A stretch of DNA of 64,000 nucleotides from Mayamaea pseudoterrestris (GCA_027923505.1 BROI01000024.1:186001-250000); one strand, 5' to 3'. Counted from the first letter of the stretch, positions 43,943-54,884 are shown. The notes: generated from the letters alone by a model not told the origin. A program made the numbers and translations.

Positions 43943-46900
43943 TTATTTATTTGATATGAATAGTTCTATGCCCGCGCCAGCAACAGCAACGACATGATAA
44001 TTGTTCATGGTCAAGTGCGCAAGGCAGTTTATATCCCCAGTAGCAGCGGACATAGTGAAGAGGCACTCAAGGCGTTGAGGATCGAATATTTCAGATACTC
44101 TCAATCTACGATCGTACCCACAAGACACAACACAGTTGTCGTTCGCCCACGCCAAACCACGGATTGCGGATACACCGCATTTAGCATGGAAAGGCCGTCG
44201 CGTTTGAATTGAAGATCTGCAAGACGGGTCCAATACTAAATCAAAACAAGTAATTGACTGGTCGTCTCCACCACTACACACCCTTATAACAGGGTGTCCC
44301 GATGCGTCAATAACAGTTCTCGCAGTAATGGCATTCGTTCCCACTTGGTGGGCGTCATACGATAGGAGAATGTTCGCTATGTCCGCTACCGAATTCGGAG
44401 CCTGTAACGATTCCGAGACATCAAGCACCGTGATTTGACCACCTGTATTTCCCACCATCAGCAAAATTAAACTTGTAGTTTGTACTAATGCGAGTGAAAG
44501 TACCGGGCGTTCGCCAGCGAATACGAGCCTTCCAATTAATGGTCCTCGTCGGTTTTTCGACAGGCTGTACAAGTACACTTTACCGTTCGAATCACCTGCA
44601 GCAATGGCGGCGCCCGTACTGAACCGTCCCGAAAGAGCAAGCGCTGCGAGCGCGTTAATCCGGTGATCAATGGTTGCTTTGTCAAAGGACTTGCCCACAC
44701 CGACGAACTCAACAACTGGCCCCCATTTCGCTTCTAGAGGCTGGTCGTGTACGAAATAGAACTGAAGTTCAAGTTTTGCTCCCCCGATAGCTAAAAGAGT
44801 CTTCTCGTCATCAAATCGAGTTTGACAAAGCGCCCGAGCCCCACCCGCCTGCGCCGGCAAAAGCTCTGAAGCTATTACGACTTTATTACGAATGCATGTT
44901 ATTCGCGAATAGCAGTCTTCGCTGGCTGTCACCAACGCGATTGTGTCTTGGTTTAAGGCAAAAAGACAACAGTCAAATATAACATCGCCATGCATGCGAG
45001 GAGCGCTCGATGTATTCCAACTATAGCCTTGGCCTAGAATCTCGTTTCTCGATAGCTCAATCTTCTTACAACCGTCTACATTCGCACCAGAAACGGCAAA
45101 CCAGATGTTTGTCGTTGAACTGGCAGGCGTTTCGTAGTTGTTTGATAGCACCTTGAAGTCAATGCAATTGATGCGTTGCCTTCCCCCTGTATCCGAGCGA
45201 AATACTTCGTAACCCGTCGCAGTATTCACAACGGCGTATGTGTTTGCATAGTAACCACCAACAATGAGGTCAAAATCACCATCTGAGCATGGTGCGTACC
45301 AAAGTCGATCCAAGCCCGTAAATGATGGAACAGCAACGGACTTGAGTAGAATGAGATTATCGCCCTGAACAGCACACTCGTGAATACATGCATCATTTCC
45401 AACCGAGATAAGACGACCACTGATCCATTGAATAGAAGTGACATGCTCACGACCATGGGCGCGAAGAGTAGATAAAGGGAAACATTCAGCGCTTCGGCTC
45501 GTCGTTGATACATGGAACAGCGCCAGATGTCCTCGTGTGTCGCCTGCAACAAGGAGGTTGCGTGATTCATCCAAGCAACAGCATATTGGCATGCCTTTTA
45601 ATTTGGATCGAAATATATGGCGAATGGCAAATTGCAGCTGCATCGAGTCATTTAACGTTCTCTCACCAGACCATAGGAGAACTGTTTGCACATGCAGAGA
45701 AAGAAAAGTGGTGGAGCTTAACCAAAAAATCTTCTGAACTGAGCGATGGTTCGCTGCAGATAACACAGATTGGCGATGTCTTACCAAATCGATAAGCAAA
45801 ATTTCCCCATTAATGGTCCCAATGGAGGCATTAGCTCCGGACGGACAAACCGAAAAGCAGCTCCCGTCGGTTGCATTTACATTGAACTCACGAAGCGATA
45901 AATCCCACCATTTTGAAATCTGCTGTAGTTCGCCCAACTCCGGTGTGACGCGTAAAATCTCACCATGGCGTGTCGCGACGAGCAACTGCGGCGCTCTGCC
46001 ATTTTGCCGAACAAACTGCATTCCCACGAGTGCATGCAGCTTTTCTTTTGGCTTGCTTTTGCTCTTCGTTTTCACCTCGGAGTCAAGACCGTTTTTCTCG
46101 TCATCATCAAAATTAGCCAAGCACGTACCAGCAACACTGGTGTTCGGTATCATTACTGTATCACTCCATGAACACGAAGAATGATCAGCCACTTGTTTGC
46201 GCGGATAGCGAATCTGATGACGCAAATCATAGACTGCCACACTTCCATCGTTTGCCCCAGTGACGACAAATGATTTCAACGCATCTACCCGCCAAACACT
46301 TTGGCATGAGTGTCCACGCAAAACCGCCAATGGCGCCCCCGACTGCTCGTCCCAGACTCGAGCCGTTCCATCTTCTCCGGTCGAGACAACGCCGAGACTG
46401 GAAAAGGTGACGCTCCAGCAGCGAGCTGCATGGCTCCACGCAGTCCACCGCTGTCGCCACTCTCCGTCGTGACACTCCCATAGTCGAATCGTCCGATCAT
46501 CCGATGCTGATGCAAGTATATTGTCGTGTTTGAACCGAACGGCATGAATGCATCCGTGATGTCCCTTTAGTATAGCTTCCTGGCGGCTGTTTTCGTCGTC
46601 GCCTTTCAGCGACCAAACCAAAATGTCGCGCAGCGGCAAGCCGACTGCCACAAGGTCGCCGTATATATGCATGCAGTAACTAATCGTCTTGGTCTGTCCA
46701 CAGACTTGCCGCAGGCATTCAGCCGTCATGGCGAACTCCATATTGCATTCAAAGTCAAGCTTCCAGAGCTGAATCTTGTTGTGAGCGAGACCAACGACGA
46801 GTCCATTGTCGTTTTGCCACTGACAGTCCCAAATCCAATCCGGCACGACCAATATATTCTTAGATTGCTGATCGATTGCTGTGTTTGCATCATCTAGTCG

Positions 46901-47227
46901 TCGTATTGAAGTTACTTTAATCATGGCGCGATTCAGATCCAAAACGTTTCGGAGAAACGATACTTGATTGCCTCCAAAGACTGCCGTCAGTTCCTTACTA
47001 CAAGAGTATCGAACTCCATGAATGACTCCATCTTCTAGCACCAGTACACGATCCTGCTTCGTTCCAAACGTTGGCGGCTGTCGCATCGTCGTTTCGCATC
47101 GTAACGTTCGTCGCTCGAGCCATCCGCCTTGGCCGTAGACGCACATTTTTCGGAGTGGAAAGGAGAGACATGATACTGGAGCTCCAATGACGCAGTGCTT
47201 TTCAAAGACGAGAGGCTTTTCTGTCAT
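43943..47227 (-). CDS. WDR6: WDR6-type WD40 protein (TRM734/RTT10)
   Basis: A single-exon 1094-residue WD-repeat protein. WDR6 (yeast Trm734) pairs with the FTSJ1/Trm7 methyltransferase to place 2'-O-methyl at position 34 of certain tRNAs. Recognisable repeats lie at about 225-365: GHHGCIHAVRFKHDNILAS, then DDRTIRLWEC, AARCWSVTFSSLGVVSTGED and LRGHSCQSVWRVDALKSFVV. The doubled ARxW-type and SVW-type repeat order is that of WDR6. Later repeats (VYLYSLSKNR, ICSGGDDQSITCFDL and similar) are weaker. Three seven-bladed propellers are expected from the length. There are no targeting signals. It is head-to-head with the coiled-coil gene at 47641. Confidence 0.82.
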   Translation of the reverse strand: MTEKPLVFEKHCVIGAPVSCLSFPLRKMCVYGQGGWLERRTLRCETTMRQPPTFGTKQDRVLVLEDGVIHGVRYSCSKELTAVFGGNQVSFLRNVLDLNRAMIKVTSIRRLDDANTAIDQQSKNILVVPDWIWDCQWQNDNGLVVGLAHNKIQLWKLDFECNMEFAMTAECLRQVCGQTKTISYCMHIYGDLVAVGLPLRDILVWSLKGDDENSRQEAILKGHHGCIHAVRFKHDNILASASDDRTIRLWECHDGEWRQRWTAWSHAARCWSVTFSSLGVVSTGEDGTARVWDEQSGAPLAVLRGHSCQSVWRVDALKSFVVTGANDGSVAVYDLRHQIRYPRKQVADHSSCSWSDTVMIPNTSVAGTCLANFDDDEKNGLDSEVKTKSKSKPKEKLHALVGMQFVRQNGRAPQLLVATRHGEILRVTPELGELQQISKWWDLSLREFNVNATDGSCFSVCPSGANASIGTINGEILLIDLVRHRQSVLSAANHRSVQKIFWLSSTTFLSLHVQTVLLWSGERTLNDSMQLQFAIRHIFRSKLKGMPICCCLDESRNLLVAGDTRGHLALFHVSTTSRSAECFPLSTLRAHGREHVTSIQWISGRLISVGNDACIHECAVQGDNLILLKSVAVPSFTGLDRLWYAPCSDGDFDLIVGGYYANTYAVVNTATGYEVFRSDTGGRQRINCIDFKVLSNNYETPASSTTNIWFAVSGANVDGCKKIELSRNEILGQGYSWNTSSAPRMHGDVIFDCCLFALNQDTIALVTASEDCYSRITCIRNKVVIASELLPAQAGGARALCQTRFDDEKTLLAIGGAKLELQFYFVHDQPLEAKWGPVVEFVGVGKSFDKATIDHRINALAALALSGRFSTGAAIAAGDSNGKVYLYSLSKNRRGPLIGRLVFAGERPVLSLALVQTTSLILLMVGNTGGQITVLDVSESLQAPNSVADIANILLSYDAHQVGTNAITARTVIDASGHPVIRVCSGGDDQSITCFDLVLDPSCRSSIQTRRPFHAKCGVSAIRGLAWANDNCVVSCGYDRRLRVSEIFDPQRLECLFTMSAATGDINCLAHLTMNNYHVVAVAGAGIELFISNK

Positions 47228-47640
47228 TAGAGTTTGAATCCAGGTTCTGATAGCAGCTAAAAGATATACAGAGGCTGATGATTTTGACGCTCATTGGCAT
47301 GCCATGGTGATGAGGTGCAGGTTTCGCAGAAGCGTGACTTGCCGCACTGGTTTTAAGGTTTGACTCATTTCAGTCGCGCTTGATGGTGTCATCACTGTCA
47401 CGCTGGCTCGAGGGTCACTTCTCGCAGCGCATGGATGACCGCGAAGGAACGACGACGACCACTGCCACTTTGTTATATCGACAATCGTTGCTTGGTGAAT
47501 AGCATTGAAGTGCCAATTTACAATCGAATATATCGTCGTTTCTCCTCTATCGAAGTTATCAAGCAATAGCTACGCGAGTGTATCAAATCGACGCGATCGA
47601 AACCGCGCAGAAGCTCAGCACTCGAAAGTTTGACAGAATC
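47228..47640. other. divergent promoter of WDR6 and the coiled-coil gene
   Basis: About 410 bases between two opposed start codons. The frame of the plus-strand gene stays open back to 47578, but its first ATG is at 47641. Nothing else recognised. Confidence 0.5.
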
Positions 47641-49299
47641 ATGACGGAGAGTTCCGATGCCGACGTCAAAGTTGACGACACAGACAATACAAACAACACC
47701 GAGGAAACAACGGAAGACGCGTCGAAGCATGATGGCGACGATGCAGCTGCTCCACAAGAAGAGTCTGCTCCAGCTATAGAATCGACGGCCACCAGTCCGC
47801 CTCCGGCATCACCGACGGAACAATCTCCAAAATCCAAGCGCGAAAGCATTCGCGCTCGACTGCGCGCGCAGGAGCAACGTCTCTCTAGTTTGGTGCGATC
47901 GACGAGCGGGGATGGACTCGGTGGCGGTGCTGGTCTCATGGATCAAATGAAGTCGGTTCGGGAATCACTCAAGCAAATGGAGGAGGAGAAATCACAGCTC
48001 GAGCAGGAACTCGTTCGACTCAAGGGTGCGACGGACGATGACGACTACTTGAAGGAAAAGATGGGTTCCATTCAGGAAGGTTTTGAAAAGCAGGTGAAGA
48101 AGATTCAGTCGCTACAAGATGAAGTGGACGATAAGAATAACGAGATTGACTTGTTGCGTACGCAGCTCGTCATGAAGCTGCAACGCATTGTTGAATTGGA
48201 GTTTGATCTTGAGACACATGAGGTCCATTACACGACCTATGCGGCCGATCAATTTAAGCTTGGTGAGGAGGCTTTGCAGGAGCTCAAAATGGAGAGTCAA
48301 ACGAACTTGAACGAAAGCACATCGTCGTTGGCGGCTGATGGGATGGACGCCGACGGCAAGCCAAAGAAGCTAACTCCACGTCGCGCACAAAAGCTTATCA
48401 GCAAACTCCTTTCGGACTTGGATAATCTCGAAATACGTTACAAGGAAGAAAAGCTTCGGAGTGCGTCTGTCACGGAAAAGCTCAAGATTGAAAAGTCGGA
48501 CTTGGAGATGCGGTGTCAGCTGTTGGAAAATTCTGCTAGGAACCGCGGCGAAGCGGTGGAAGGCGACGATTCCAGCGAGGAAAAGCTACCCTCGATTGAT
48601 AGCATTGGCATGTATGCTTTACGCAAACGGTGCGAGACGCTGGAGGCCCGAATGAGGCTGCAAAAGAAGGAGCTTGTCAAGCTGCATCAGGAGATTGACG
48701 ACACGAAGCGAAATGCCAATGATGACTTGAGGAGGGCAGAGATTGAACTGGAGCATTTGAACGCAGAAAACGAAGCTCTGAAGACTCGACTGCGCGAGTT
48801 TGAGGACAAGAAGAAACAAAGGCTGTCTATTCGTAAGAAGAAGGAAGACAAGAGCAGCGAAATCTATGCCGGCATCGAGGAGAAGATCAATAGCCACACT
48901 GACAAGCTCATGGCCATGGAAAGCTCCATTGAAATTAAGAACCGACAGATTGATACTTTGAAAAAGGAAGTCACAAATTTGCGTCTCCGCGAAATATCAG
49001 AGGGGAAAATTAAGGGATCCAAGTTTACGTCCAAGGATAGCGAAGTCCTTCGTTCCGGCCCTGCTCGCAGCAGTGGCATTGGCATGGGTGAAGGAGTGGA
49101 TAACGATTACATTAAAGATCTGCAGCGGCAGCTCCAGGAGTCCCAGCAGCAGCTTGTCAAGAAGGACCAAGAACTTGTGATTGAACGTGCCAAGGCAGCA
49201 TCAACAGCCGCGGGCCTGCTGGCAAGAATAACCGAGTTGACAGGAAAGAAAGCGGACGAAAGGGGAGGCAAACAGGTGCCTCTCCGATTCTATCTGTAG
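47641..49299 (+). CDS. coiled-coil protein of unknown function
   Basis: A 552-residue single-exon protein that I do not recognise. The N-terminal 75 residues are acidic and disordered (ESSDADVKVDDTDNTNNTEE). A basic segment follows, SPKSKRESIRARLRAQEQRL. Two long coiled coils fill most of the rest, about residues 98-220 and 270-470, with heptad patterns rich in Leu, Glu and Lys. A Gly/Ser linker with SGIGMGEGVDNDY follows, then a final short coil. There is no GRIP, kinesin, SMC or membrane feature. It may be a cytoskeletal or vesicle scaffold, but nothing seen proves it. The start is the first ATG of the frame. It is one of four coiled-coil genes within 16 kb. Confidence 0.8.
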   Translation: MTESSDADVKVDDTDNTNNTEETTEDASKHDGDDAAAPQEESAPAIESTATSPPPASPTEQSPKSKRESIRARLRAQEQRLSSLVRSTSGDGLGGGAGLMDQMKSVRESLKQMEEEKSQLEQELVRLKGATDDDDYLKEKMGSIQEGFEKQVKKIQSLQDEVDDKNNEIDLLRTQLVMKLQRIVELEFDLETHEVHYTTYAADQFKLGEEALQELKMESQTNLNESTSSLAADGMDADGKPKKLTPRRAQKLISKLLSDLDNLEIRYKEEKLRSASVTEKLKIEKSDLEMRCQLLENSARNRGEAVEGDDSSEEKLPSIDSIGMYALRKRCETLEARMRLQKKELVKLHQEIDDTKRNANDDLRRAEIELEHLNAENEALKTRLREFEDKKKQRLSIRKKKEDKSSEIYAGIEEKINSHTDKLMAMESSIEIKNRQIDTLKKEVTNLRLREISEGKIKGSKFTSKDSEVLRSGPARSSGIGMGEGVDNDYIKDLQRQLQESQQQLVKKDQELVIERAKAASTAAGLLARITELTGKKADERGGKQVPLRFYL

Positions 49300-49590
49300 A
49301 AAAAGCATTTGCTAGCATGGTTGCCATGCTGTGAGTTTATTCCATATAAGGATGCTATGTAAATTTATAGTCAATCATGCGCCTTGCTATAGAAGACAGT
49401 TGTTTGTGTGGGAGCTGCTATATTTAAGCCATCTTACATATTCTGTGCCAGCTAAATAGTCAAACGTTGTGTATGCTCAAGTGCATACGAGTTCCATACC
49501 CGTCTGCCTTTTATCTTGGTAAGGGGGGATTACGTTTAAAAGAACGAAAGCAAGCTACAAAACAGCAATGGTATAATACGACAACACTAA

Positions 49591-50475
49591 TTAAATGCCT
49601 CCCTCCTGCGCTAACGCTGCCTGCAAAGTTTCAATAGTATTCATTTGCTTTTCATGGATCCGTTGCAATTCCTCCAATTTGGCTTCCGAGTCTTCCAACT
49701 CTGCTTCAAGCTCCTCCACTGTCGTTTGATTCACAGCCTTGGCACGAAGCGCTTGCAGAGTCTTTAAATTCTCACGAATCCTCGTTTCATAGTCAAGCTG
49801 CATGTCTCGCTTCTGCTCCTGCAAAACGCTCATTTGCTTGCGAAGTTCCAGCTCCGTGCGGCAGCGTGCTTCCACAAGCTGGGCAATTTCGCGGGTCAGT
49901 CCATCAACCGTTTCCACCGACTGTTTTTCAAGGTCCTTCATCTGTTCATTCGTCGCCTCCATCTTCTTGACTGCCTTTTGCAACTGTGAGTGAAGCTTTT
50001 GAACATACTGCGCGTCGACGCCGCCCTTGGGAGCAACACCCTTGATGAGATTGGCGTACTCGTGAATGGCCGCCTTATCCTGCATGTCCGTCTCCAAAGC
50101 CTTTAATCGCTCGGCCGCGTTATCAGTCTGGCGCTTGATTCGCTCCGATTCAATCTTGTGGACAAGACCTTCCTTCATTTGCGTCAGCTTTTCGTCAGCG
50201 AGCTGATTCTCAATCTCCTTTAGTTCATTGGATTTCTCCAAACGAGCCTTTTCAATGGTACTAATCATGGCGTCACGATCCTGGACTTGCTCCTCGAGCT
50301 GCAAACGTGTCGGGTCAATGTCGACTTCGTCCTCAATCTTCATGGTGACTTCCTTCTTGTCGTCAACCACTGGAGCGGCTGGAGGCGGTTGTGGAATAGT
50401 CGCAGCCGATGCGTCAATCTGCTCGGGAGCAGCAGGAGCAGCTGGCTCTTCCTTCTTTCCAAAACCAAAGACCAT
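49591..50475 (-). CDS. coiled-coil protein of unknown function
   Basis: A 294-residue single-exon protein. It starts MVFGFGKKEEPAAPAAPEQ, a Gly- and Pro-rich head without a canonical myristoylation Gly at position 2. Ala/Pro-rich sequence follows to about residue 45. From about 57 to the end it is almost all coiled coil (QLEEQVQDRDAMISTIE and on), with one break around IKGVAPKGGVDAQYVQ at about residue 150. It does not match the golgin or the gene at 47641 beyond general heptads. It is convergent with that gene and separated from it by about 290 bases. No function can be given. Confidence 0.78.
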   Translation of the reverse strand: MVFGFGKKEEPAAPAAPEQIDASAATIPQPPPAAPVVDDKKEVTMKIEDEVDIDPTRLQLEEQVQDRDAMISTIEKARLEKSNELKEIENQLADEKLTQMKEGLVHKIESERIKRQTDNAAERLKALETDMQDKAAIHEYANLIKGVAPKGGVDAQYVQKLHSQLQKAVKKMEATNEQMKDLEKQSVETVDGLTREIAQLVEARCRTELELRKQMSVLQEQKRDMQLDYETRIRENLKTLQALRAKAVNQTTVEELEAELEDSEAKLEELQRIHEKQMNTIETLQAALAQEGGI

Positions 50476-50722
50476 TGTATGTTTGCTGCTTGTGATGATT
50501 GTAAGTGCCTGCTACTGATTGCTAATGATCAAATGTCTCCGGTGTGGCTGCTGCCGCATATTGCGGCATGGCGAAATCGCGAGGGTCATCCTTCGAGTCA
50601 CGGAGCGATGCAAAATGACTTGCCGCGCCAGCCGGTTTACAGTCGTACCGGTACTTAAATCTTTTTTCCGCACATCACGCTCGTCAAATCACCATGGCGA
50701 TTCTCTTTCATCTTCGCTAAAA

Positions 50723-52082
50723 ATGATGCACACGCCTATAGCACCCACGATCAACAGCGTGGCAGCAACTGGCCGTCAACCTACGGTCATTGTGATTGGC
50801 GCCTGCTGCCTAGATCGAATCCTCACCGTCGAAATGTATCCGACACCCGACAGCAAGGTGCGAACGACGCGCTACGACGAAGTCGGAGGCGGAAACGCTG
50901 CCAATACGGCAACGGCCATGGCACTACTGGCTGATGCATCTTGTTTTCAGGCGTTTCAGTCGGTTCGTGTAATCGACGAGGACCAAACAAAATTATGGGA
51001 TGAAGATTAAACTTGTCAGCAAGGTTGGCGACGACACCATTGCAGACACTTTGCTGGAGAATTTAAACAAGGCTGGAGTAGATACAACGTACGTCTTTCG
51101 AGCACCCAATACAACGACGAGTGTGACAACTGTCATTGTTGATTCATCGGAGCATACGCGAACCTGCCTACATACTCTTGGAACCTGCGGAGAGCTGACA
51201 GCAGACGAGACAAGAGTAGTCATGGACAAGCTCTTGACGGACGGATCTGTCATTCACGTGCACTCGGACGGTCGTCATGCGGAGGCTGCTTTACTGTTGG
51301 CGCGTGAAGCGAGGCTACGGAACATTCCACTATCAGTCGATATTGAAAAGGATCGACATTCCATAGAGGTGGATTGGCTATTGAAAAACTCTACGCTTTT
51401 GTTTACCAATTCAAACCAAATGGGTGACTATCTGGCTCGCCTTGAACGGCAATATATGGAATCCAGCCCGCAGAAGAGTCCTTGGAAGGATTCACCAGCC
51501 ATTGGCAAGGCTGCCAACCTTTCTCAAGCAGGGCTCAACGTCTATTTGAAAGCATTGGGACCGAGTGCTTTCTTGACTCGATGGTATCCCATGCCTGGAA
51601 AGGAAATTGTCATTACACAAGGCAGTCGTGGAGCGCTTTGTATGCGCTGCCATTCCATTACCAAGGAGGATGACTACGAAAATTTGGATTCAAGAAACGA
51701 TGTATCAATTGCCTACAATGCTGACGACGATTTTATTGATATTCTTCAAAATACGTCTGAAAGCAAGTCACAAATATAGACATCTGCAAATTACCATCTC
51801 TGGGCGGTTGGCCCGCTTAAGAATGCTACAGTGATTGACACTACTGGCGCTGGAGACGCTTTTATTGCTGGATATTTGATGTCTCATCTCAGTGCAACGC
51901 GCGATGCGATTCCGACAAGCCTCCGATGCGGAACATGGGTGAGTGGTCGCAAACTTGGCGGAGTTGGTGCTCAGTCGGCACTTCCGACGGCCAATGACGT
52001 GCACGATTGCCTCGGGTCTACGATGCAGGAAGTGGCAGCGTCACTACGACGTAATATTTCGCCGTTTCGATTTGATGAGTGA
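50723..52082 (+). CDS. PfkB-family carbohydrate kinase with disturbed frame
   Basis: The parts of a PfkB/ribokinase-fold sugar kinase are all present. VIVIGACCLDRILTVEMYPT and VGGGNAANTATAM (substrate side) come from an ATG at 50723. KLVSKVGDD continues from about 51003 in another frame. IVITQGSRGALCM follows, and DTTGAGDAFIAGYL (PfkB signature 2, catalytic Asp) lies after 51837. Closest in layout is ketohexokinase, which phosphorylates fructose. Two breaks need explaining. First, near 50960-51000 the frame shifts by one. Only a very short GT-AG intron of 37 bases (50966..51002) would bridge it directly, to give SVR-IKLVSK. Second, an in-frame TAG at 51777-51779 can be removed by a 78-base GT-AG intron (51702..51779). 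Either these are real introns or the gene is decaying. The promoter faces the coiled-coil gene on the minus strand. Confidence 0.7.
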
Positions 52083-52475
52083 AACAACTATTGAAACTTT
52101 GCCGAGCACCATCTTTCGGGCCGCGTAATGGTTTATAACAGTGAGATGTCTGGAGCAGGAACTGGACTTGTCAACCCAGAGGCCTTTTCTCTGGGGTGCT
52201 ATCTCGGCCACAATGGTTACATATAAGATCGTTTTTTCAGCTAGTGCATTGCTCTCTTAGAGCTCGGTATGACCCCTTGCGTAGTACCTAAAAGTACTGA
52301 TTAACTTCGTTGAATTGCTACGATAGATATTGTAATGACTGGACTACGTATCATAGCTGACGGTGCTGCGGCTTCCCATGACTTTGTCTTGAAGCGGCAA
52401 TGAAAAGACACACCGCGGAAATTTGTGGTTCGTTTCCTCTCATTTTTTCTTTGCCATTCACCAAATACAACCACT
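52083..52475. other. intergenic between the PfkB-type kinase and CIAO2
   Basis: About 390 bases. The CIAO2 frame stays open upstream to 52425 but with no ATG before 52476. No RNA gene, repeat or other signal recognised. Confidence 0.5.
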
Positions 52476-53327
52476 ATGAACGGCGGCCCAAAGGACAATG
52501 CCAATCCAGTCGTCAAAGCTGTCGATAATAGGCAGTCAGCTCGGGCAAAAAAGAGAAGGCCTTTAGGATGGGATGAACTCCAGCGAATCAGCGCCGATCC
52601 CATTGCCACAGTGTCAATCGACGACCCGAACACATGGACGACGGAACACTTGCAGCCGCAAGTCGAAATCAAACGAACTCCGGAAGATATCGCAGTGATG
52701 CAGGCTCTCGCGGATGTTTCAGCCATGACTGGAGGGAAAGGTGTGTCTCTGCTGACGCGAGCTGGAATTGTCATTCCATCGCGTGATCAGATTGCGTGGC
52801 AGCCGTCGTTTGACCATTCAGATTTGATGGCGACCAAGCCGGATGATATTGAGATGGACGAGCAATCTTTCGATGAATACGAACGCGATCCTTTGGAATC
52901 TGATGAAGTCTTTGACATTATTCGAAACATTCAGGATCCAGAACACCCGCTGACGTTGGAGCAACTCGGTGTCGTGAGTCGCGAGCAGATTGTCGTGCAA
53001 GACCTTTTGGATGTGCCGATGAATGAAAGAAATAGCAGCAGCAGCAGCAGCAAGTCTGTCAGTTCGCTTCACGTTCGGTTCACTCCGACGGTTCCGCATT
53101 GCTCCATGGCGACGTTGATTGGTCTTGCCATTCAAGTAAAGCTGCATCGGTCGCTTCCTCGACGCTTCAAGGTGAAGATTTCAATCGAGCCTGGAACGCA
53201 CCAGAGCGAAACCGCAGTCAACAAGCAGCTGCAGGACAAGGAGCGAGTCTGCGCGGCTCTTGAAAATCCGCACTTGCTCAAGATAGTTAACAAGTGCATA
53301 TTGGATGGCATGGAGTCTACCATGTAG
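52476..53327 (+). CDS. CIAO2: CIAO2/MIP18-family Fe-S cluster targeting protein with long N-terminus
   Basis: 283 residues in one exon. The C-terminal half is the MIP18/CIA2 domain of the cytosolic Fe-S targeting complex (with CIAO1 and MMS19), which passes clusters to DNA polymerases and helicases. It has [40 protein letters not shown] with the conserved reactive Cys in [23 protein letters not shown] and [15 protein letters not shown] Ser run (CAG-type DNA repeat) interrupts the middle (about residue 190), an insertion of about 20 residues after VVQDLLDV. The N-terminal 130 residues ([15 protein letters not shown] and on) are absent from animal CIAO2 of about 160 residues, and I do not recognise them. 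They look partly folded. There is no targeting signal. Confidence 0.9.
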   Translation: MNGGPKDNANPVVKAVDNRQSARAKKRRPLGWDELQRISADPIATVSIDDPNTWTTEHLQPQVEIKRTPEDIAVMQALADVSAMTGGKGVSLLTRAGIVIPSRDQIAWQPSFDHSDLMATKPDDIEMDEQSFDEYERDPLESDEVFDIIRNIQDPEHPLTLEQLGVVSREQIVVQDLLDVPMNERNSSSSSSKSVSSLHVRFTPTVPHCSMATLIGLAIQVKLHRSLPRRFKVKISIEPGTHQSETAVNKQLQDKERVCAALENPHLLKIVNKCILDGMESTM

Positions 53328-53468
53328 ATTCTTTTGCGTTAAATATGGGCAGTAATAGCAATCACAGTAAGTTTTGTATCAAGCCGCAGAAACATTACAT
53401 ACCGGTATACGTGTAGAATGTAAAAGATGATTACAAAGCTTCGTAGTACGTTATAGGAGTCAGATCGA

Positions 53469-54578
53469 CTAAGTACCGTCAGAGTTGTCGACCTCCTCGT
53501 CGTCGTCTTCCTCTCTATCGTCCTCATCTTCAGTCTCGCTTTCAGGGACGGATGCTTCTTCTTTTGAAGCTTGTTCGAAAGGTAATTCCGCAGATTCCGT
53601 CGCATCCTTCTTTATCAACCCATTCGATGCGACATTGTGAGACGAATATTGCTCGTCATCAACATGCTCCGTCTCGTCTCCTTCACTTTCCGAATCATCG
53701 TCATCGTCATAACTCATGCCCAGCTCCTCCGATGGTGTCGATTCGAATTCGTTGGAAGCGTCGGGATTGTCTATTCGTCGTTTCAGTGAAGATATTTGTC
53801 GAAGCTGCTTGTCATTTTGCTTCTCCAAACTGGCAATCTTTTCCTTTTGCTCATGCAGCATGGTCATCAACTCTTGTTTGGCCTCCTTCATTTCCTCGTC
53901 CTCTTCTTCGTCGTTACTGTCTTGCTCATTCTCATCATTGGATTCTTCTTCTTCGTCGTCGCTGCCTTTGGACTTTTCGTCCATGTCGTCTTCGAGTTGC
54001 GCAATTTCCTTTTGTATTTCCGCCAATTGCTCCTTGAAACCATTCTCAATTTCTCTCGTTTCGGTATCCTCCTTGACGAGCGAATTCATGAATTCAAGTT
54101 CCACTTTGGTTCGCTCCTCCTCGACGTAGACTAGTGCATCCCGCAGCTGCTTGACCAAACCATCTGCATGTAGATTGGCAAGTTGCAACTGATGATCGAC
54201 AATCCCTTGACTATGCATGGCCTTGCACAGTTGCGCTTGCATTTGCATGACAAAACTAGAATCAGTTGGTTGCTGCTTGTCCTGCTGCTTTTGAACCATG
54301 GCCACATACTTTTTGAGCGACGCCATTTGCTGGTGCAAGTCACGCGTCAGTTGCTCCAGTTGTTTAATGGTTTCAGCATGAGTATGCTGCCACTCGATGC
54401 GCTCGCCTTGCTGCTCCATGGCTTCATTCTCGCGATCGTCCTTGACTTTTTCTAGTTCCGAATGCAGCTGCGTCTGCTTGGTTTCGTAGTATGACAGCTT
54501 GACTTTGAGCAGTTCGATGCGAGTCTCGCGCTCGGCCATCATTTGCCGGAGTAGTTCGACTTCCATAGAGTCTGACAT
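53469..54578 (-). CDS. acidic coiled-coil protein of unknown function
   Basis: A 369-residue single-exon protein. Residues about 4-105 and 155-195 are coiled coils rich in Gln and Glu (MSDSMEVELLRQMMAERETR at the start). A central acidic run, DDEEEESNDENEQDSNDEEE (about 210-230), is followed by a third short coil and then a Ser/Asp/Glu tail. The composition suggests a nuclear or chromatin-linked scaffold, but no domain supports this. It is convergent with CIAO2, about 140 bases from its stop codon. It is not similar to the other coiled-coil genes of the window in any specific motif. Confidence 0.78.
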   Translation of the reverse strand: MSDSMEVELLRQMMAERETRIELLKVKLSYYETKQTQLHSELEKVKDDRENEAMEQQGERIEWQHTHAETIKQLEQLTRDLHQQMASLKKYVAMVQKQQDKQQPTDSSFVMQMQAQLCKAMHSQGIVDHQLQLANLHADGLVKQLRDALVYVEEERTKVELEFMNSLVKEDTETREIENGFKEQLAEIQKEIAQLEDDMDEKSKGSDDEEEESNDENEQDSNDEEEDEEMKEAKQELMTMLHEQKEKIASLEKQNDKQLRQISSLKRRIDNPDASNEFESTPSEELGMSYDDDDDSESEGDETEHVDDEQYSSHNVASNGLIKKDATESAELPFEQASKEEASVPESETEDEDDREEDDDEEVDNSDGT

Positions 54579-54884
54579 TTTATATTGCTATAATTTACTA
54601 TTTTCGCTTGACAGCAAGTGAAACGGAAATATCGACGATAGGCGAACCTGGAGAAGATGCAATGGGCTACATAGTAATGCCAAGCGAGCTGTGCGGTCGT
54701 GGTCGATGAGCGCGAAAACCGCTCAAAACCGCTGTGACTCAAAGTAACCAAAACCTTTGCGACACGCAAAGCGACTGGCGCTCGCCAACCTGTTTGCTCG
54801 CATCATTCATCGACCATGGCCATTGACTGCGCAACGGCAGTTCCCATTGGTTAATTCTCATCAAGCTGATCATCCTTTGCATCC
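54579..54884. other. divergent promoter region
   Basis: About 305 bases between the acidic coiled-coil gene and the sulfotransferase-like gene. Short frames only. Nothing recognised. Confidence 0.5.
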
